Source: Methylobacter tundripaludum
GTDB lineage: Bacteria; Pseudomonadota; Gammaproteobacteria; Methylococcales; Methylomonadaceae
Assembly (NCBI RefSeq): GCF_002934365.1
Contig: NZ_PTIY01000009.1
Span: forward strand, 62,001-126,000
Length of the DNA stretch: 64,000 nt
Reading direction: 5' to 3'
A program made the translations under genes and the position numbers. Shown here piece after piece: positions 46,651 to 55,379 of the stretch. The notes beneath the pieces are model-generated. The model was not told the DNA's origin. It saw only the letters and a program-made list of their open reading frames with translations, and did not search any database. Position 1 is the first letter of the stretch; every line of letters starts with the position of its first letter.

Positions 46651-46714
46651 ACGATAGTATTGTGCTTTATGTTGTTGATTTATATATTTTTTGTGTTTTA
46701 GGAATGAGCGGGGT

Positions 46715-46730
46715 TGTTGTAAATGCAACA
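46715..46730 (-). promoter_or_regulatory. NifA upstream activator site of nifB
   Basis: TGTTGTAAATGCAACA is an exact TGT-N10-ACA site that is nearly fully palindromic. It lies about 65 bp upstream of the -24 element, the usual NifA geometry. Confidence 0.82.
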
Positions 46731-46853
46731 GTCATTTTTTTAGGTGTTGTAATGAATGGCACAAAGCAAACGTTTCACAGATACTCCTTGCATACCTATC
46801 GGATACCTGTTTAGAATGAAAGCGATTCATTAATCACCCGAGCGAGGCTCAAT

Positions 46854-47096
46854 ATGGCTAAAGAAGTACAAATGTCGATTAAGATGGAGCAGGATTTGCG
46901 CGACCGGTTTATGGCCGTGGCGGCAGAACGCCATCGACCTGCCGCTCAGATCATTCGTGATCTAATGCGCCTTTACATCGCAGACAGCGAAACCCCCAAC
47001 GCATTGACTGCCGACACGATCCGCAAGGCCCGCAAAGGTGAAGAAGTGTTCAACGCTTCCAGTCCCTCTGACCTATTCAAACAATTAGGCATCTGA
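46854..47096 (+). CDS. Antitoxin of a YafQ/RelE-type pair (RelB/DinJ-like)
   Basis: The 80-residue protein has a ribbon-helix-helix start (VQMSIKMEQDLRDRFMAVAA) and an IRDLMRLYIAD helix, then a C-terminal part (DLFKQLGI) expected to cover the toxin. Its stop overlaps the toxin ATG by one base. It lies divergent from nifB, so it shares that upstream region. Confidence 0.85.
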   Translation: MAKEVQMSIKMEQDLRDRFMAVAAERHRPAAQIIRDLMRLYIADSETPNALTADTIRKARKGEEVFNASSPSDLFKQLGI

Positions 47097-47368
47097 TGCG
47101 TTCGGCGAGCTATACCGGTCAGTTTAAGCGTGACGTGAAGTTAGCCGAGAAGCGTGGTAAGGATATGGACAAATTGCGTTATGTTATCGGTCTGCTGCTG
47201 GCTGACCAAGCTCTCCCGCGTGAGTTTGCCGATCACCCATTGAAAGGAGAATGGAAGCCAAGCCGCGACCTTCATATTGAACCCGATTGGATCTTGATTT
47301 ATTGCGTGGATGGTGAAGCAGTTCGCTTCGAGCGTACCGGCACACACTCCGATCTTTTTGGTCAATGA
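47096..47368 (+). CDS. YafQ/RelE-family mRNA interferase toxin
   Basis: The 90-residue protein has the YafQ-type pattern SYTGQFKRDVKLAEKRGKDM, DHPLKGEWKPSRDLHIEPDW and RTGTHSDLF. The conserved His and Asp residues and the RTGTHSDLF tail match the ribosome-dependent RNase family. It is translationally coupled to its antitoxin. Confidence 0.87.
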   Translation: MRSASYTGQFKRDVKLAEKRGKDMDKLRYVIGLLLADQALPREFADHPLKGEWKPSRDLHIEPDWILIYCVDGEAVRFERTGTHSDLFGQ

Positions 47369-47495
47369 CCGAGCGTAGGCTATCGTCGCAGTTTTGCATC
47401 ATTGTTGAGCACGCCTGTTAGCGGGAACGTCTTTCTGCTTTCCAAGCCGGATTGGGAATCAGATAAAATGCGCTTTAGGGTTACAAAAACCAACC

Positions 47496-47756
47496 TCAAG
47501 CTACGTCGTAATACCAGTCCAAAAGCTCTTCCCCGCCCCAGTTTTCGGCATCGGGAGGGATGGTTTCATCGGTTTCGTATAGCGTCATTTGTCCGGGTTT
47601 GGGTGAGGTTACCAACAAGCTTTCTGCATAATCGACTGAACAGCCTTGTTTGCCGGTTTCGTCCTTTAGCCATTGCGCCGCCATAGCGATGGCGTCTGTC
47701 CGGGTTTCGCCAAAGCCGAAAACGGCGTAATCGTGTTGCACGTATAAAATGGTCAT
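47496..47756 (-). CDS. Hypothetical small acidic protein
   Basis: The 86-residue frame (MTILYVQHDYAVFGFGETRT at the start) ends in GGEELLDWYYDVA and has no membrane segment. I do not recognise it. The GETRTDAIAMAAQWL stretch looks like a folded alpha/beta unit. It lies downstream of nifA on the same strand, beyond a strong palindrome, so co-transcription is doubtful. Confidence 0.55.
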   Translation of the reverse strand: MTILYVQHDYAVFGFGETRTDAIAMAAQWLKDETGKQGCSVDYAESLLVTSPKPGQMTLYETDETIPPDAENWGGEELLDWYYDVA

Positions 47757-47786
47757 TGTTGCTCCAAATGCTTTGGGGAATATCTA

Positions 47787-47843
47787 AACAAGTTGATTCC
47801 GTTCATGGTTCGACAGGCTCACCACGAACGGAATCAACTTGTT
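47787..47843. repeat. Perfect 18-bp inverted repeat downstream of nifA
   Basis: Arms 47787-47804 and 47826-47843 are perfect complements around a 21-nt loop containing TGGTTCGACAGG. The loop and inner CCGTTC are shared with copies at 42630 and 56121, while the outer stem differs. It could terminate nifLA transcripts. Confidence 0.75.
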
Positions 47844-47900
47844 ATCGGTTCGTCCTAAATCTTTCGACTACGCCCAGGATAGCCTTGTCGAAAGACTTAA

Positions 47901-49442
47901 TCAGATTTGCTTCATGGTAATATCCAGCGTCATAATCCGGTAAGCAATCTGTCTCGGCGTCATATTCAGCAGGCGGGCGGCTTTGGCTTGCACCCAGCCG
48001 CTTTGCTCCAACGCGGCAATGACGCGTTCCCGGTCGTCCATGTTTTCATCGTTAAAATCAACTGCCGGTGTTTTTTGCGGTTTAAGGCTGATAGCGGTGC
48101 CGATTTCGTCTTCCAGGCCGGTGCTGACCATCACGTCGCGGTCGATGATGCCGTTCGGACTCATGATTGCGGCGCGTTCCAGCCGGTTCGCCAGTTCGCG
48201 GACGTTGCCGGGCCAGTTGTGTTTCATCAATATGCGTATCGCGCTCTCCTTGATTTCCAGTGGCCGGCCGCCTTGCTGCTGCGAAATCCGGTTGAGCAGG
48301 AATTCGGACAGCTGCGGGATGTCCTCGGTCCGGTCGCGTAATGGGGGCATATGGACCGGCATGATATTAAGCCGGTAATACAAATCCTCCCTGAATTTGC
48401 CTTCGGTGACTTCTTCTTCAAGATTGCGGTTGGTCGCCGCAATGATGCGCACATTAACCTTGATGGTTTGAGTGCCGCCGACCCGCTCGAATTCGCCTTC
48501 CTGCAATACGCGCAGCAGTTTGGCCTGGAACGATGCGGAAATCTCGCCGATTTCATCAAGAAACAGGGTGCCGTTGTCGGCCAGTTCAAAACGGCCTTTG
48601 CGCTGGCTGACCGCGCCGCTGAACGCGCCTTTTTCGTGGCCGAATAATTCAGACTCCAATAAGGTGTCGGGCAGGGCCGCGCAATTGAGTTTTAAAAACG
48701 GTCCGCCGGCGCAGCCCGAGTTAAAGTGGATCGCATTGGCGACGACTTCTTTACCGGTACCCGATTCTCCGCGGATTAATACCGTGGTATTCCATTTTGC
48801 AACCTGGCGAATCAAATCGAATACTTTTAGCATCGGCGGCGAATGGCCGATGATGTTCTCGAAGCTGTAGTTCTTGATCAGCGCCTGTTTGAGCTGATCG
48901 CGTTCGCTGAGTAGATGGCGCTGTTTGCGTTCGATGAGCCGCAGCATTTTGACGCTTTGCGCTATCAGGTTGGCAATCATCTCCATGAACCGGGCGCGCT
49001 CGCCCAGAAATTGGCTGTTATCCGGCTGTGCGGCCAGTACGCCGATGGTGTCGCCTTCTTCGATGTAAATCGGCGAGCCGATAAACGGCAGTTCGGGATC
49101 GTACAAACCCAGGCGGCCTAGAAAACGCGGCTCTTCGGACACTTTTTCAATGACGATGGTGCTGCCTTCATCCAGTATCGCGCCCATCAGGCCTTCGCCG
49201 GGGTTGTAGCGGACCGGCTCGGTAAATTTACTCGCGCCGTCGGTATGGACGACGCTGACGATCATGCTGTTATTTTCGATTTCCCGCAGCGTTATCATGC
49301 CGGAACGCATGCCTGACCGTTTGTGCAGGATCTCCAAAACCGCCTGTAATTTTGCATGCAGATCGTGGGTGCTGTTCAATACCTGGCTGATGATATACAA
49401 GGTATCCAGTTCGGCTTCGATCAGTTGTATGCGCTCGGCCAT
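47901..49442 (-). CDS. nifA: Nif-specific sigma-54 activator NifA
   Basis: The protein (513 residues) has an N-terminal GAF domain (about 20-165) and an AAA+ domain with Walker A GESGTGKE at 225-232. A C-terminal helix-turn-helix (QAKAARLLNMTPRQIAYRIM) binds TGT-N10-ACA sites. The interdomain linker has no Cys cluster, so this is the oxygen-insensitive type controlled by NifL. The sigma-54 contact loop at 272-277 reads GAFSGA instead of GAFTGA. Its ATG overlaps the nifL stop (TAATG). Confidence 0.96.
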   Translation of the reverse strand: MAERIQLIEAELDTLYIISQVLNSTHDLHAKLQAVLEILHKRSGMRSGMITLREIENNSMIVSVVHTDGASKFTEPVRYNPGEGLMGAILDEGSTIVIEKVSEEPRFLGRLGLYDPELPFIGSPIYIEEGDTIGVLAAQPDNSQFLGERARFMEMIANLIAQSVKMLRLIERKQRHLLSERDQLKQALIKNYSFENIIGHSPPMLKVFDLIRQVAKWNTTVLIRGESGTGKEVVANAIHFNSGCAGGPFLKLNCAALPDTLLESELFGHEKGAFSGAVSQRKGRFELADNGTLFLDEIGEISASFQAKLLRVLQEGEFERVGGTQTIKVNVRIIAATNRNLEEEVTEGKFREDLYYRLNIMPVHMPPLRDRTEDIPQLSEFLLNRISQQQGGRPLEIKESAIRILMKHNWPGNVRELANRLERAAIMSPNGIIDRDVMVSTGLEDEIGTAISLKPQKTPAVDFNDENMDDRERVIAALEQSGWVQAKAARLLNMTPRQIAYRIMTLDITMKQI

Positions 49443-51061
49443 TACTCCACCCCCTTAAATACCTGCTTGTGCAGAGGGAAACTGATTTTGAACCGGCATC
49501 CCCGGTCGCAATCCGGGTCTATTTCGATAAAGCCCTGATGCTGGTTGACGATTTCCTTTGCCATCACCAGCCCCATGCCGGCCTGATTGCCGCCCATCGG
49601 GCGCGTGGTGTAGAAAGGTTCGAAGACCTTGGCGCGTTTTTCAACCGGAATACCGGCACCGCTGTCTTCAATGCAGACATAAATCAATTCGGCATCGGTA
49701 TCGGTGGTGATCTTAAGCCGCTGTTCCGAGCCGTCCGATTTGCAGACCGAATCAATGGCGTTATCGATCAATTGCTTGAACAAGATACGCAGACGGTTCT
49801 CGGAACCCAGCATGGTCGGCAATTGGGCAAGCGGCTGCCAATGCACCTCTATATCGTTACTACAGATCCGCTGGTTGTTCAGTAACAGCACTTCATGCAG
49901 AATCTGGTTCAGGTTAATCGGAATGACCGCTGTTTGCAGAATCTCGGGAATGCATTTTTGCATGGTCGCCACCGCTTCTTCACCGGATTGTTGAATCTGC
50001 TGCAAGATTTGCAACAGTCCGGCGTGTTGATCATCCCCCTTGTGCCGCAAAATCTGTTCGGCCGCCCTGATTTGGTTCATCGGCATCTGAATTTGGTGCA
50101 TAGCGCCCAGTAAGGTTTCCCTGATGCCGCGCACCCGCTCATCTTCGGCCATGATGGTTTTTAAGGTCTGAATATGCAGCTCTTCCATCTGCCTGCGTTG
50201 CCGGGTGATGTCTGTCAACGTCAGTATCAGGTACTGTTTGGATGCGTTCTGGAAAAAGGCGTCGGCATTGACTTCATTTTCTACAAACCAGTTTCCGGCG
50301 CAAGAGAACCAACGGATTTTATGGTTGCCCTTGCTTTCCACTTTGAATTCACGGTTACTAAAGCCTTGCTCTTTGCTTTGCAACTCCGACCATAAATCGC
50401 CCATTTCATTGCGCAACAGTTGCAGGAAATAAGTGGCGGGCTCGCCTTTATCGAGGTCGCTGACCAACGCTTTATAGTTATGGTTATCCAGGATGACCCT
50501 GTCCCGGTCATCGAGTACGACCATCGCGATAGGCGATGAATTAATGACCGACTCGATCAATAGTTTTTGGTTGACGACCTTTTTTTCGGATTCGTAGGAT
50601 TGGGTAATATCCCTGTGCATGCCGATGTAGTGGGTGATTGCCCCGGCTTCATTCAACATCGGTGCAATGGTCAGATCGGACAGATAGCGCTCGCCGGACC
50701 TATGCCGGTTGCACAAAGTTCCGCGCCATACTTTCTTGGCGCTGATCGTGCGCCATAAATCGTAATACACCTCTCTGGGCGTGCGTTTGTCCGATAACAG
50801 CGATTCGTTTTCGCCCAGAATATCCTCGGGACGGTAACCGGTGACGCGGCAAAACTCTTCGTTAACGTAAAGAATTTTGGCTTTTTTATCGGTGATGGAA
50901 ATGGCTATCGGCACCTGTTCAACCGCTTCGACAAACAGGCTGTAAAGCAGTTCGTCGCCTTTATTTGCGTACCCTTCGCCAAATAAATCAGGTACAAGCT
51001 CACCGATGACGCTGGTCATGTTGGTATGCGTTTGTAAAAATCGCAATGAAGTTTTTTTCAT
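49442..51061 (-). CDS. nifL: Redox-sensing anti-activator NifL
   Basis: The 539-residue protein has PAS1 at about 40-155 (FVEAVEQVPIAISITDKKAK; holds FAD in Azotobacter NifL) and PAS2 at about 165-290. It has a helical H-box-like segment, MHQIQMPMNQI, and a C-terminal GHKL ATPase domain with LIDNAIDSV, DSGAGIP and GMGLVMAK. It inhibits NifA by direct contact under oxygen or fixed nitrogen. The gene is coupled to nifA and preceded by a sigma-54-type promoter. Confidence 0.95.
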   Translation of the reverse strand: MKKTSLRFLQTHTNMTSVIGELVPDLFGEGYANKGDELLYSLFVEAVEQVPIAISITDKKAKILYVNEEFCRVTGYRPEDILGENESLLSDKRTPREVYYDLWRTISAKKVWRGTLCNRHRSGERYLSDLTIAPMLNEAGAITHYIGMHRDITQSYESEKKVVNQKLLIESVINSSPIAMVVLDDRDRVILDNHNYKALVSDLDKGEPATYFLQLLRNEMGDLWSELQSKEQGFSNREFKVESKGNHKIRWFSCAGNWFVENEVNADAFFQNASKQYLILTLTDITRQRRQMEELHIQTLKTIMAEDERVRGIRETLLGAMHQIQMPMNQIRAAEQILRHKGDDQHAGLLQILQQIQQSGEEAVATMQKCIPEILQTAVIPINLNQILHEVLLLNNQRICSNDIEVHWQPLAQLPTMLGSENRLRILFKQLIDNAIDSVCKSDGSEQRLKITTDTDAELIYVCIEDSGAGIPVEKRAKVFEPFYTTRPMGGNQAGMGLVMAKEIVNQHQGFIEIDPDCDRGCRFKISFPLHKQVFKGVE

Positions 51062-51098
51062 AAGTTATAGCCGCTGTGATGGGTCTTTAAAATTACTT

Positions 51099-51116
51099 AA
51101 GCAAATATAGAGCCAA
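51099..51116 (-). promoter_or_regulatory. Sigma-54 promoter of nifLA
   Basis: On the minus strand TTGGCTCTATATTTGCTT has GG and GC 10 nt apart and lies about 40 bp before the nifL ATG. No NifA site is seen close upstream. NtrC control, as in Klebsiella, is possible. Confidence 0.6.
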
Positions 51117-51163
51117 CATTAATGCTCCGGTTTTTTCGTTGCTACGTGTTACGACATGTTGTG

Positions 51164-51253
51164 GGAGCGGGCCATGCCCGCGAGATGGAGGAGCAGTAAC
51201 GCTGTATAGTTGCCCAATCGCATAGTTGCCCAATCGCGGGCCCGGCCCGCTCC
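51164..51253. repeat. REP-like palindrome with inner 16-bp direct repeat
   Basis: Arms 51164-51183 and 51234-51253 pair at 18 of 20 positions and belong to the GGAGCGGGCC family seen at 42181. Between them, atagttgcccaatcgc is repeated exactly (51206-51221 and 51222-51237). It fills part of the 438-bp nifL-rnfA gap. Confidence 0.8.
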
Positions 51254-51320
51254 GACTGCTGAATCATACGGGTGCAGATTGATGGTCTGAATAGACAGCG
51301 GGATCAAAATCATGAGCCAT

Positions 51321-51336
51321 TGTAGGATTTGCGACA
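51321..51336 (+). promoter_or_regulatory. NifA upstream activator site in nifL-rnfA gap
   Basis: TGTAGGATTTGCGACA is an exact TGT-N10-ACA site, about 108 bp upstream of the rnfA -24 element. It most likely serves rnfA. Confidence 0.65.
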
Positions 51337-51442
51337 AAATATTTTTATCGATGTCGGTATGTATCACTTCCAACAGCATTCATGCACTGATTTGGGCGGT
51401 TTTGGCTGGATGTTTGACCGATAAATGTGCCGTGTCTGCAAT

Positions 51443-51458
51443 TGGCATAATTGCTGCT
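51443..51458 (+). promoter_or_regulatory. Sigma-54 promoter of the rnf operon
   Basis: TGGCATAATTGCTGCTT has GG at 51444-51445 and GC at 51456-51457, 10 nt apart. It lies about 43 bp before the rnfA GTG. Together with the NifA site it indicates nif-regulated Rnf expression, as for Azotobacter rnf1. Confidence 0.72.
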
Positions 51459-51499
51459 TGCACCTGATAAAAAGCATTGCAAACAGCCTGGGAAAAACA

Positions 51500-52081
51500 G
51501 TGAGCGAATATCTTCTTCTTTTATTAGGCACGGCTCTGGTCAACAACGTGGTTCTGGTGAAATTCCTCGGGCTATGCCCGTTTATGGGCGTCTCGAAAAA
51601 ACTGGATTCGGCTTTGAGCATGGGTTTGGCGACAACCTTTGTGCTGACCTTGGCCGCGATGACCAGCTGGATGCTGGAACACTTTATTTTGGCTCCGTTC
51701 AATATCCAGTTTTTACGCATCCTCGCGTTTATTCTGGTGATTGCCGCCGTGGTGCAGTTCACCGAAATGGTCGTGCATAAAACCAGCCCGGTGCTGTATC
51801 AGATACTGGGTATTTTCCTGCCGCTGATTACGACCAATTGCGCGGTCTTGGGCGTGGCTTTGCTCAACGTGCAGGAACAATACGGCTTTATGCAAAGCAT
51901 GATTTTCGGTTTCGGTTCCGCGCTCGGCTTTACGCTGGTGATGGTGCTGTTTGCAGGCTTGCGGGAGCGCCTGGCGTTAATGGCGGTCCCGACATTATTT
52001 GCAGGCACGCCGATTGCGTTTATTACCGCCGGTATTTTATCGCTGGCATTTATGGGTTTTGCAGGGCTTTACAGCAAATGA
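51500..52081 (+). CDS. rnfA: Rnf complex membrane subunit RnfA
   Basis: I start at GTG 51500 ([20 protein letters not shown]). The 193-residue protein has six membrane helices, typical of RnfA, with [20 protein letters not shown] and [20 protein letters not shown] containing conserved Cys. With RnfE it holds a membrane [2Fe-2S] cluster in known Rnf structures. It heads rnfABCDGEH, divergent from nifLA as in Azotobacter rnf1. Confidence 0.94.
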   Translation: MSEYLLLLLGTALVNNVVLVKFLGLCPFMGVSKKLDSALSMGLATTFVLTLAAMTSWMLEHFILAPFNIQFLRILAFILVIAAVVQFTEMVVHKTSPVLYQILGIFLPLITTNCAVLGVALLNVQEQYGFMQSMIFGFGSALGFTLVMVLFAGLRERLALMAVPTLFAGTPIAFITAGILSLAFMGFAGLYSK

Positions 52082-52098
52082 TTTACAGGAAATAAACT

Positions 52099-52653
52099 AT
52101 GTATGTTTTATCCGCCATTGTAAGTTTGACCTTGTTGGGGCTGTTCCTGGGCTTGCTGCTGGGTATTGCCGGCAAGTATTTAAAAGTTGAAAGCAGCCCG
52201 ATTGTCGATGAACTGGAATCCCTGCTGCCCGGATCGCAATGCGGCCAATGCGGTTTTCCGGGTTGCAGGCCTGCCGCCGAAGCATTGGCCGAGGGCAATG
52301 CGCCCGCTACGATATGCCCACCCGGCGGCAGCGCCCTGGCTGAGCAAATCGCCGCTTTATTGGGTTTGGACCTGGATTTAAGCGACGTAAAAGAGCCCGA
52401 GTTATTGGTCGCCAGAGTCAGCGAAGACACCTGCACCGGCTGCACCCGCTGCTTTAAAGTCTGCCCTACCGACGCCATTGTCGGCGCGCCGAAGCAAATT
52501 CACGCGGTCGTCGCCGACGCCTGCATAGCCTGCAAGAAATGCGTGGATGTATGCCCGACCGAATGCCTGCAAATGCACCCCGTTGAGGTTACCTTGCGTA
52601 ACTGGCGCTGGTCCAAGCCTGCCTTGCCTGAAACGAGTAACGCCGTATGTTAA
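52099..52653 (+). CDS. rnfB: Rnf complex iron-sulfur subunit RnfB
   Basis: The 184-residue protein has an N-terminal membrane helix (LTLLGLFLGLLLGIAG) and the Fe-S motif GSQCGQCGFPGC. Two ferredoxin motifs follow, CTGCTRCFKVCP and CIACKKCVDVCP. RnfB is the ferredoxin-docking electron-entry or exit subunit. The ribosome site AGGAAATAAACT precedes its ATG. It overlaps rnfC by 7 bp. Confidence 0.95.
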   Translation: MYVLSAIVSLTLLGLFLGLLLGIAGKYLKVESSPIVDELESLLPGSQCGQCGFPGCRPAAEALAEGNAPATICPPGGSALAEQIAALLGLDLDLSDVKEPELLVARVSEDTCTGCTRCFKVCPTDAIVGAPKQIHAVVADACIACKKCVDVCPTECLQMHPVEVTLRNWRWSKPALPETSNAVC

Positions 52654-54134
52654 GTTTCTTTTCTAAACCGCGCATTCGCGGCGGCGTCCATGCAGAGGAG
52701 CATAAAGCCGAGACTGCCGCATTGCCGATAGCCGACAATTTTCCGTTGCCGAAAAAACTGTATATCCCGCTGCAACAGCACGTCGGCAAGCCCGCAGAGC
52801 CGCTGATTATGGTCGGCGAAAAAGTGCTGAAAGGGCAGTTGCTGGCTTACAGCCAGGGCCTGATTTCCGCGCCGGTCCATGCGCCCAGTTCCGGCGTCAT
52901 CCTTGATGTTAACGATTATCCGGCCCCGCACCCGTCCGCGCTGCCTATCCGAACCATCGTGCTGGAAACCGACGGCAAGGACGAATGGGTGGAAACACCG
53001 ATTGCCGCCGATCCGTTCCAGCTGAATCCCGAAGAAATCAGTTTGCGCGTCGGTGCGGCGGGTATTGTCGGCTTGGGCGGTGCAACTTTTCCGACGGCGG
53101 TCAAGCTCAATATGGGCCGCGAGAATCATATCGATACGCTGATTATCAACGGCTCGGAATGCGAGCCTTATTTATGCTGCGACGACCGGCTGATGCAGGA
53201 GCGCGCCGGGGAAATTATCGACGGCGTGCGTTTGATGCTGCACGGAATGGAAACCGAACATGCCGTGGTGGCGATCGAAGACAACAAGCCGGAGGCTTAT
53301 CTTGCGATGCAGGCCGCAGCCGAGCCGTATGCTACGATTAAAGTCATACAAATCCCGACCCGTTACCCGATGGGTTGGGACAGGCAATTGATCCGTTATG
53401 TAACCGGCAAGGAAGTCCCTGTCGGCTGCCGTTCGTCGGAAATCGGCGTGACCATCCACAATGTCGGCACCGCTCACGCAGTCCATAAAGCGATTCGTCA
53501 CGGATATCCCTTGCTTAGCCGTGTGGTCACGGTAGCGGGCGGTGCGGTCAAACGCCCGATGAATGTGGAAGTGCCTTTCGGCACCTTAATCTCCGAACTG
53601 TTCGATTTTTGCGAGGTGAACCGGCAAGAAACCGCGCGCATCATTATGGGCGGCCCGATGATGGGCGACTCTTTACCACATACCGCTTTACCGACGGTCA
53701 AGGCCACCAGCGGCATCCTGGCATTGACCCAAAGCGAACTCAAAAATACCGATGAACAACCCTGTATTCGTTGTGCGAGCTGCGTCAGCGTTTGTCCTGC
53801 GGGACTCAGGCCTTTGGATATGGCGAATAATATCCGCATTAACCAACTGGATGCGGCGGTGGATTTAGGCTTGAAAGACTGCATCAGCTGCGGTTGTTGT
53901 TCTTACATCTGCCCGTCCAATATTCCGCTGGTGCAGTATTTTAAATACGCCTCCGGCGAAGTCATGGCCAGACAGCAGGCGCAGCATAAAGCCGAGCAAA
54001 CCAAAAAGCTGATCGATGCGCGCAATGCCCGTATGGAACGCATCGCCCAGCAACAGCGCGAAGACGAACTGGCCCGGATAGCGGCCAAGGCGGAACGGGA
54101 ACGATTAAAAGCCGAGCAGGAGGCATTGGTATGA
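52647..54134 (+). CDS. rnfC: Rnf complex NADH-binding subunit RnfC
   Basis: The 495-residue peripheral subunit has the NADH/FMN-binding fold (VGAAGIVGLGGATFPTAVKL; Gly-rich loop near residue 140). Two [4Fe-4S] motifs follow, CIRCASCVSVCP (about 372) and CISCGCCSYICP (about 411), and a short charged coiled-coil tail rich in Ala, Glu and Arg ends it. It exchanges electrons with NADH. Its stop overlaps rnfD as ATGA. Confidence 0.95.
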   Translation: MLSFFSKPRIRGGVHAEEHKAETAALPIADNFPLPKKLYIPLQQHVGKPAEPLIMVGEKVLKGQLLAYSQGLISAPVHAPSSGVILDVNDYPAPHPSALPIRTIVLETDGKDEWVETPIAADPFQLNPEEISLRVGAAGIVGLGGATFPTAVKLNMGRENHIDTLIINGSECEPYLCCDDRLMQERAGEIIDGVRLMLHGMETEHAVVAIEDNKPEAYLAMQAAAEPYATIKVIQIPTRYPMGWDRQLIRYVTGKEVPVGCRSSEIGVTIHNVGTAHAVHKAIRHGYPLLSRVVTVAGGAVKRPMNVEVPFGTLISELFDFCEVNRQETARIIMGGPMMGDSLPHTALPTVKATSGILALTQSELKNTDEQPCIRCASCVSVCPAGLRPLDMANNIRINQLDAAVDLGLKDCISCGCCSYICPSNIPLVQYFKYASGEVMARQQAQHKAEQTKKLIDARNARMERIAQQQREDELARIAAKAERERLKAEQEALV

Positions 54135-55204
54135 TTACGCACATGAAACCCAGCAGCGGCGCGCATGTAGGCGCCAACACCAGCGTCAGCCGTATCATGT
54201 GGCAGGTCATGCTGGCAATATCGCCTGCGACAGCGTTCGGCCTCTTGTGTTTCGGCTGGCCTGCGCTGAACTTGTTTGTCATCACCGTGCTATCGGCGGT
54301 TGTGTTTGAAGCCTTCTGCATACGGCTCAAGGGCAGGGCGGTCAAGCCCGTCATTATGGATGGCTCTGCGGTACTGACCGGCTGGCTGTTGGCGATGACG
54401 CTGCCGCCTTGGGCGCCGTGGTGGATAGGCGTGGTCGGTTCGGGGCTGGCGATTATTTTAGGCAAGCAGGTTTACGGCGGCTTGGGACAAAACCTGTTCA
54501 ATCCGGCCATGTTGGCGCGGGTCGCGCTGCTGATTTCCTTTCCTATCGAAATGACCACTTGGGCCAATGTGTCGCCGTTGTTTTTTTCGGACTCGCCGGG
54601 GCTGATTGAAAGCTGGCATATCACTTTTTCAGGCTTGGACAATATCGACGCCAGCACCGGCGCGACCACGCTGGGTTTTATCAAAACCGAGTTTTCGCAG
54701 AACCGTGTACTGACCGACATCCTAAAGGACACTTCCGGTTTCCTTAATTTTATCGGAGCGACGCGCGGCAGCTTGGGCGAAACCTCGACGCTGTTGCTGG
54801 GTTTGGGCGGCGTGTGGCTGATCCGCCAAAACGTCATTCAATGGCAGATTCCGGTGTCGTTATTGCTGACTGTTGCGTTGTTGGCCGGGATTTTTCACGG
54901 CGTGGACAGCGAACATTATGTGAGTCCGCTGCTGCATTTGAATTCAGGCGCGTTGATGTGCGTCGCCTTTTTTATTGCCACCGACTATGTCACCTCGCCG
55001 AATACGCCTACAGGACAGCTGGTGTTCGGCGCGGGTTGCGGGCTGCTGATTTTCGTTATCCGTACTTGGGGCGCGTATCCAGAGGGCGCAGGTTTTGCGG
55101 TGCTGCTGATGAACTCGGCGACGCCGCTGATCGACCATTATATTAAACCTCGGATTTACGGACGCGACCGCAAAGGCAAGCCGCTTGAAATACCGAAATC
55201 GTAA
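54131..55204 (+). CDS. rnfD: Rnf complex flavin-carrying membrane subunit RnfD
   Basis: The 357-residue integral membrane protein has the flavinylation motif STGATTLG (about residues 175-182), where FMN is attached to Thr in known RnfD/NqrB proteins. Many helices are seen, e.g. VIMDGSAVLTGWLLAMTLPP. ATG 54131 overlaps rnfC; ATG 54143 is an alternative. Confidence 0.94.
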   Translation: MITHMKPSSGAHVGANTSVSRIMWQVMLAISPATAFGLLCFGWPALNLFVITVLSAVVFEAFCIRLKGRAVKPVIMDGSAVLTGWLLAMTLPPWAPWWIGVVGSGLAIILGKQVYGGLGQNLFNPAMLARVALLISFPIEMTTWANVSPLFFSDSPGLIESWHITFSGLDNIDASTGATTLGFIKTEFSQNRVLTDILKDTSGFLNFIGATRGSLGETSTLLLGLGGVWLIRQNVIQWQIPVSLLLTVALLAGIFHGVDSEHYVSPLLHLNSGALMCVAFFIATDYVTSPNTPTGQLVFGAGCGLLIFVIRTWGAYPEGAGFAVLLMNSATPLIDHYIKPRIYGRDRKGKPLEIPKS

Positions 55205-55207
55205 ACA

Positions 55208-55360
55208 AAGCCCTCTCCAGCGGGAGAGGGTTAACTCGTTCCCACGCGCTGCGTCCAGTATTTGGAGAATTTATGTTTGACGCATTGTCGGCCCTCACCG
55301 TTCGCGGCGCAGTTCAGGACAGGTCTTGACTGCATTCCCACACAGCGCGTGGGAACGAGA
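55208..55360. repeat. Repeat cluster between rnfD and rnfG
   Basis: GCCCTCTCCAGCGGGAGAGGG is a fragment of the fold-back family of 44817 and 59662. It is followed by two CGTTCCCACG-type half palindromes near 55234 and 55335 that face each other. Together they fill most of the 175-bp gap and split the operon physically. Confidence 0.7.
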
Positions 55361-55379
55361 CAAAATATAGGAATACACC

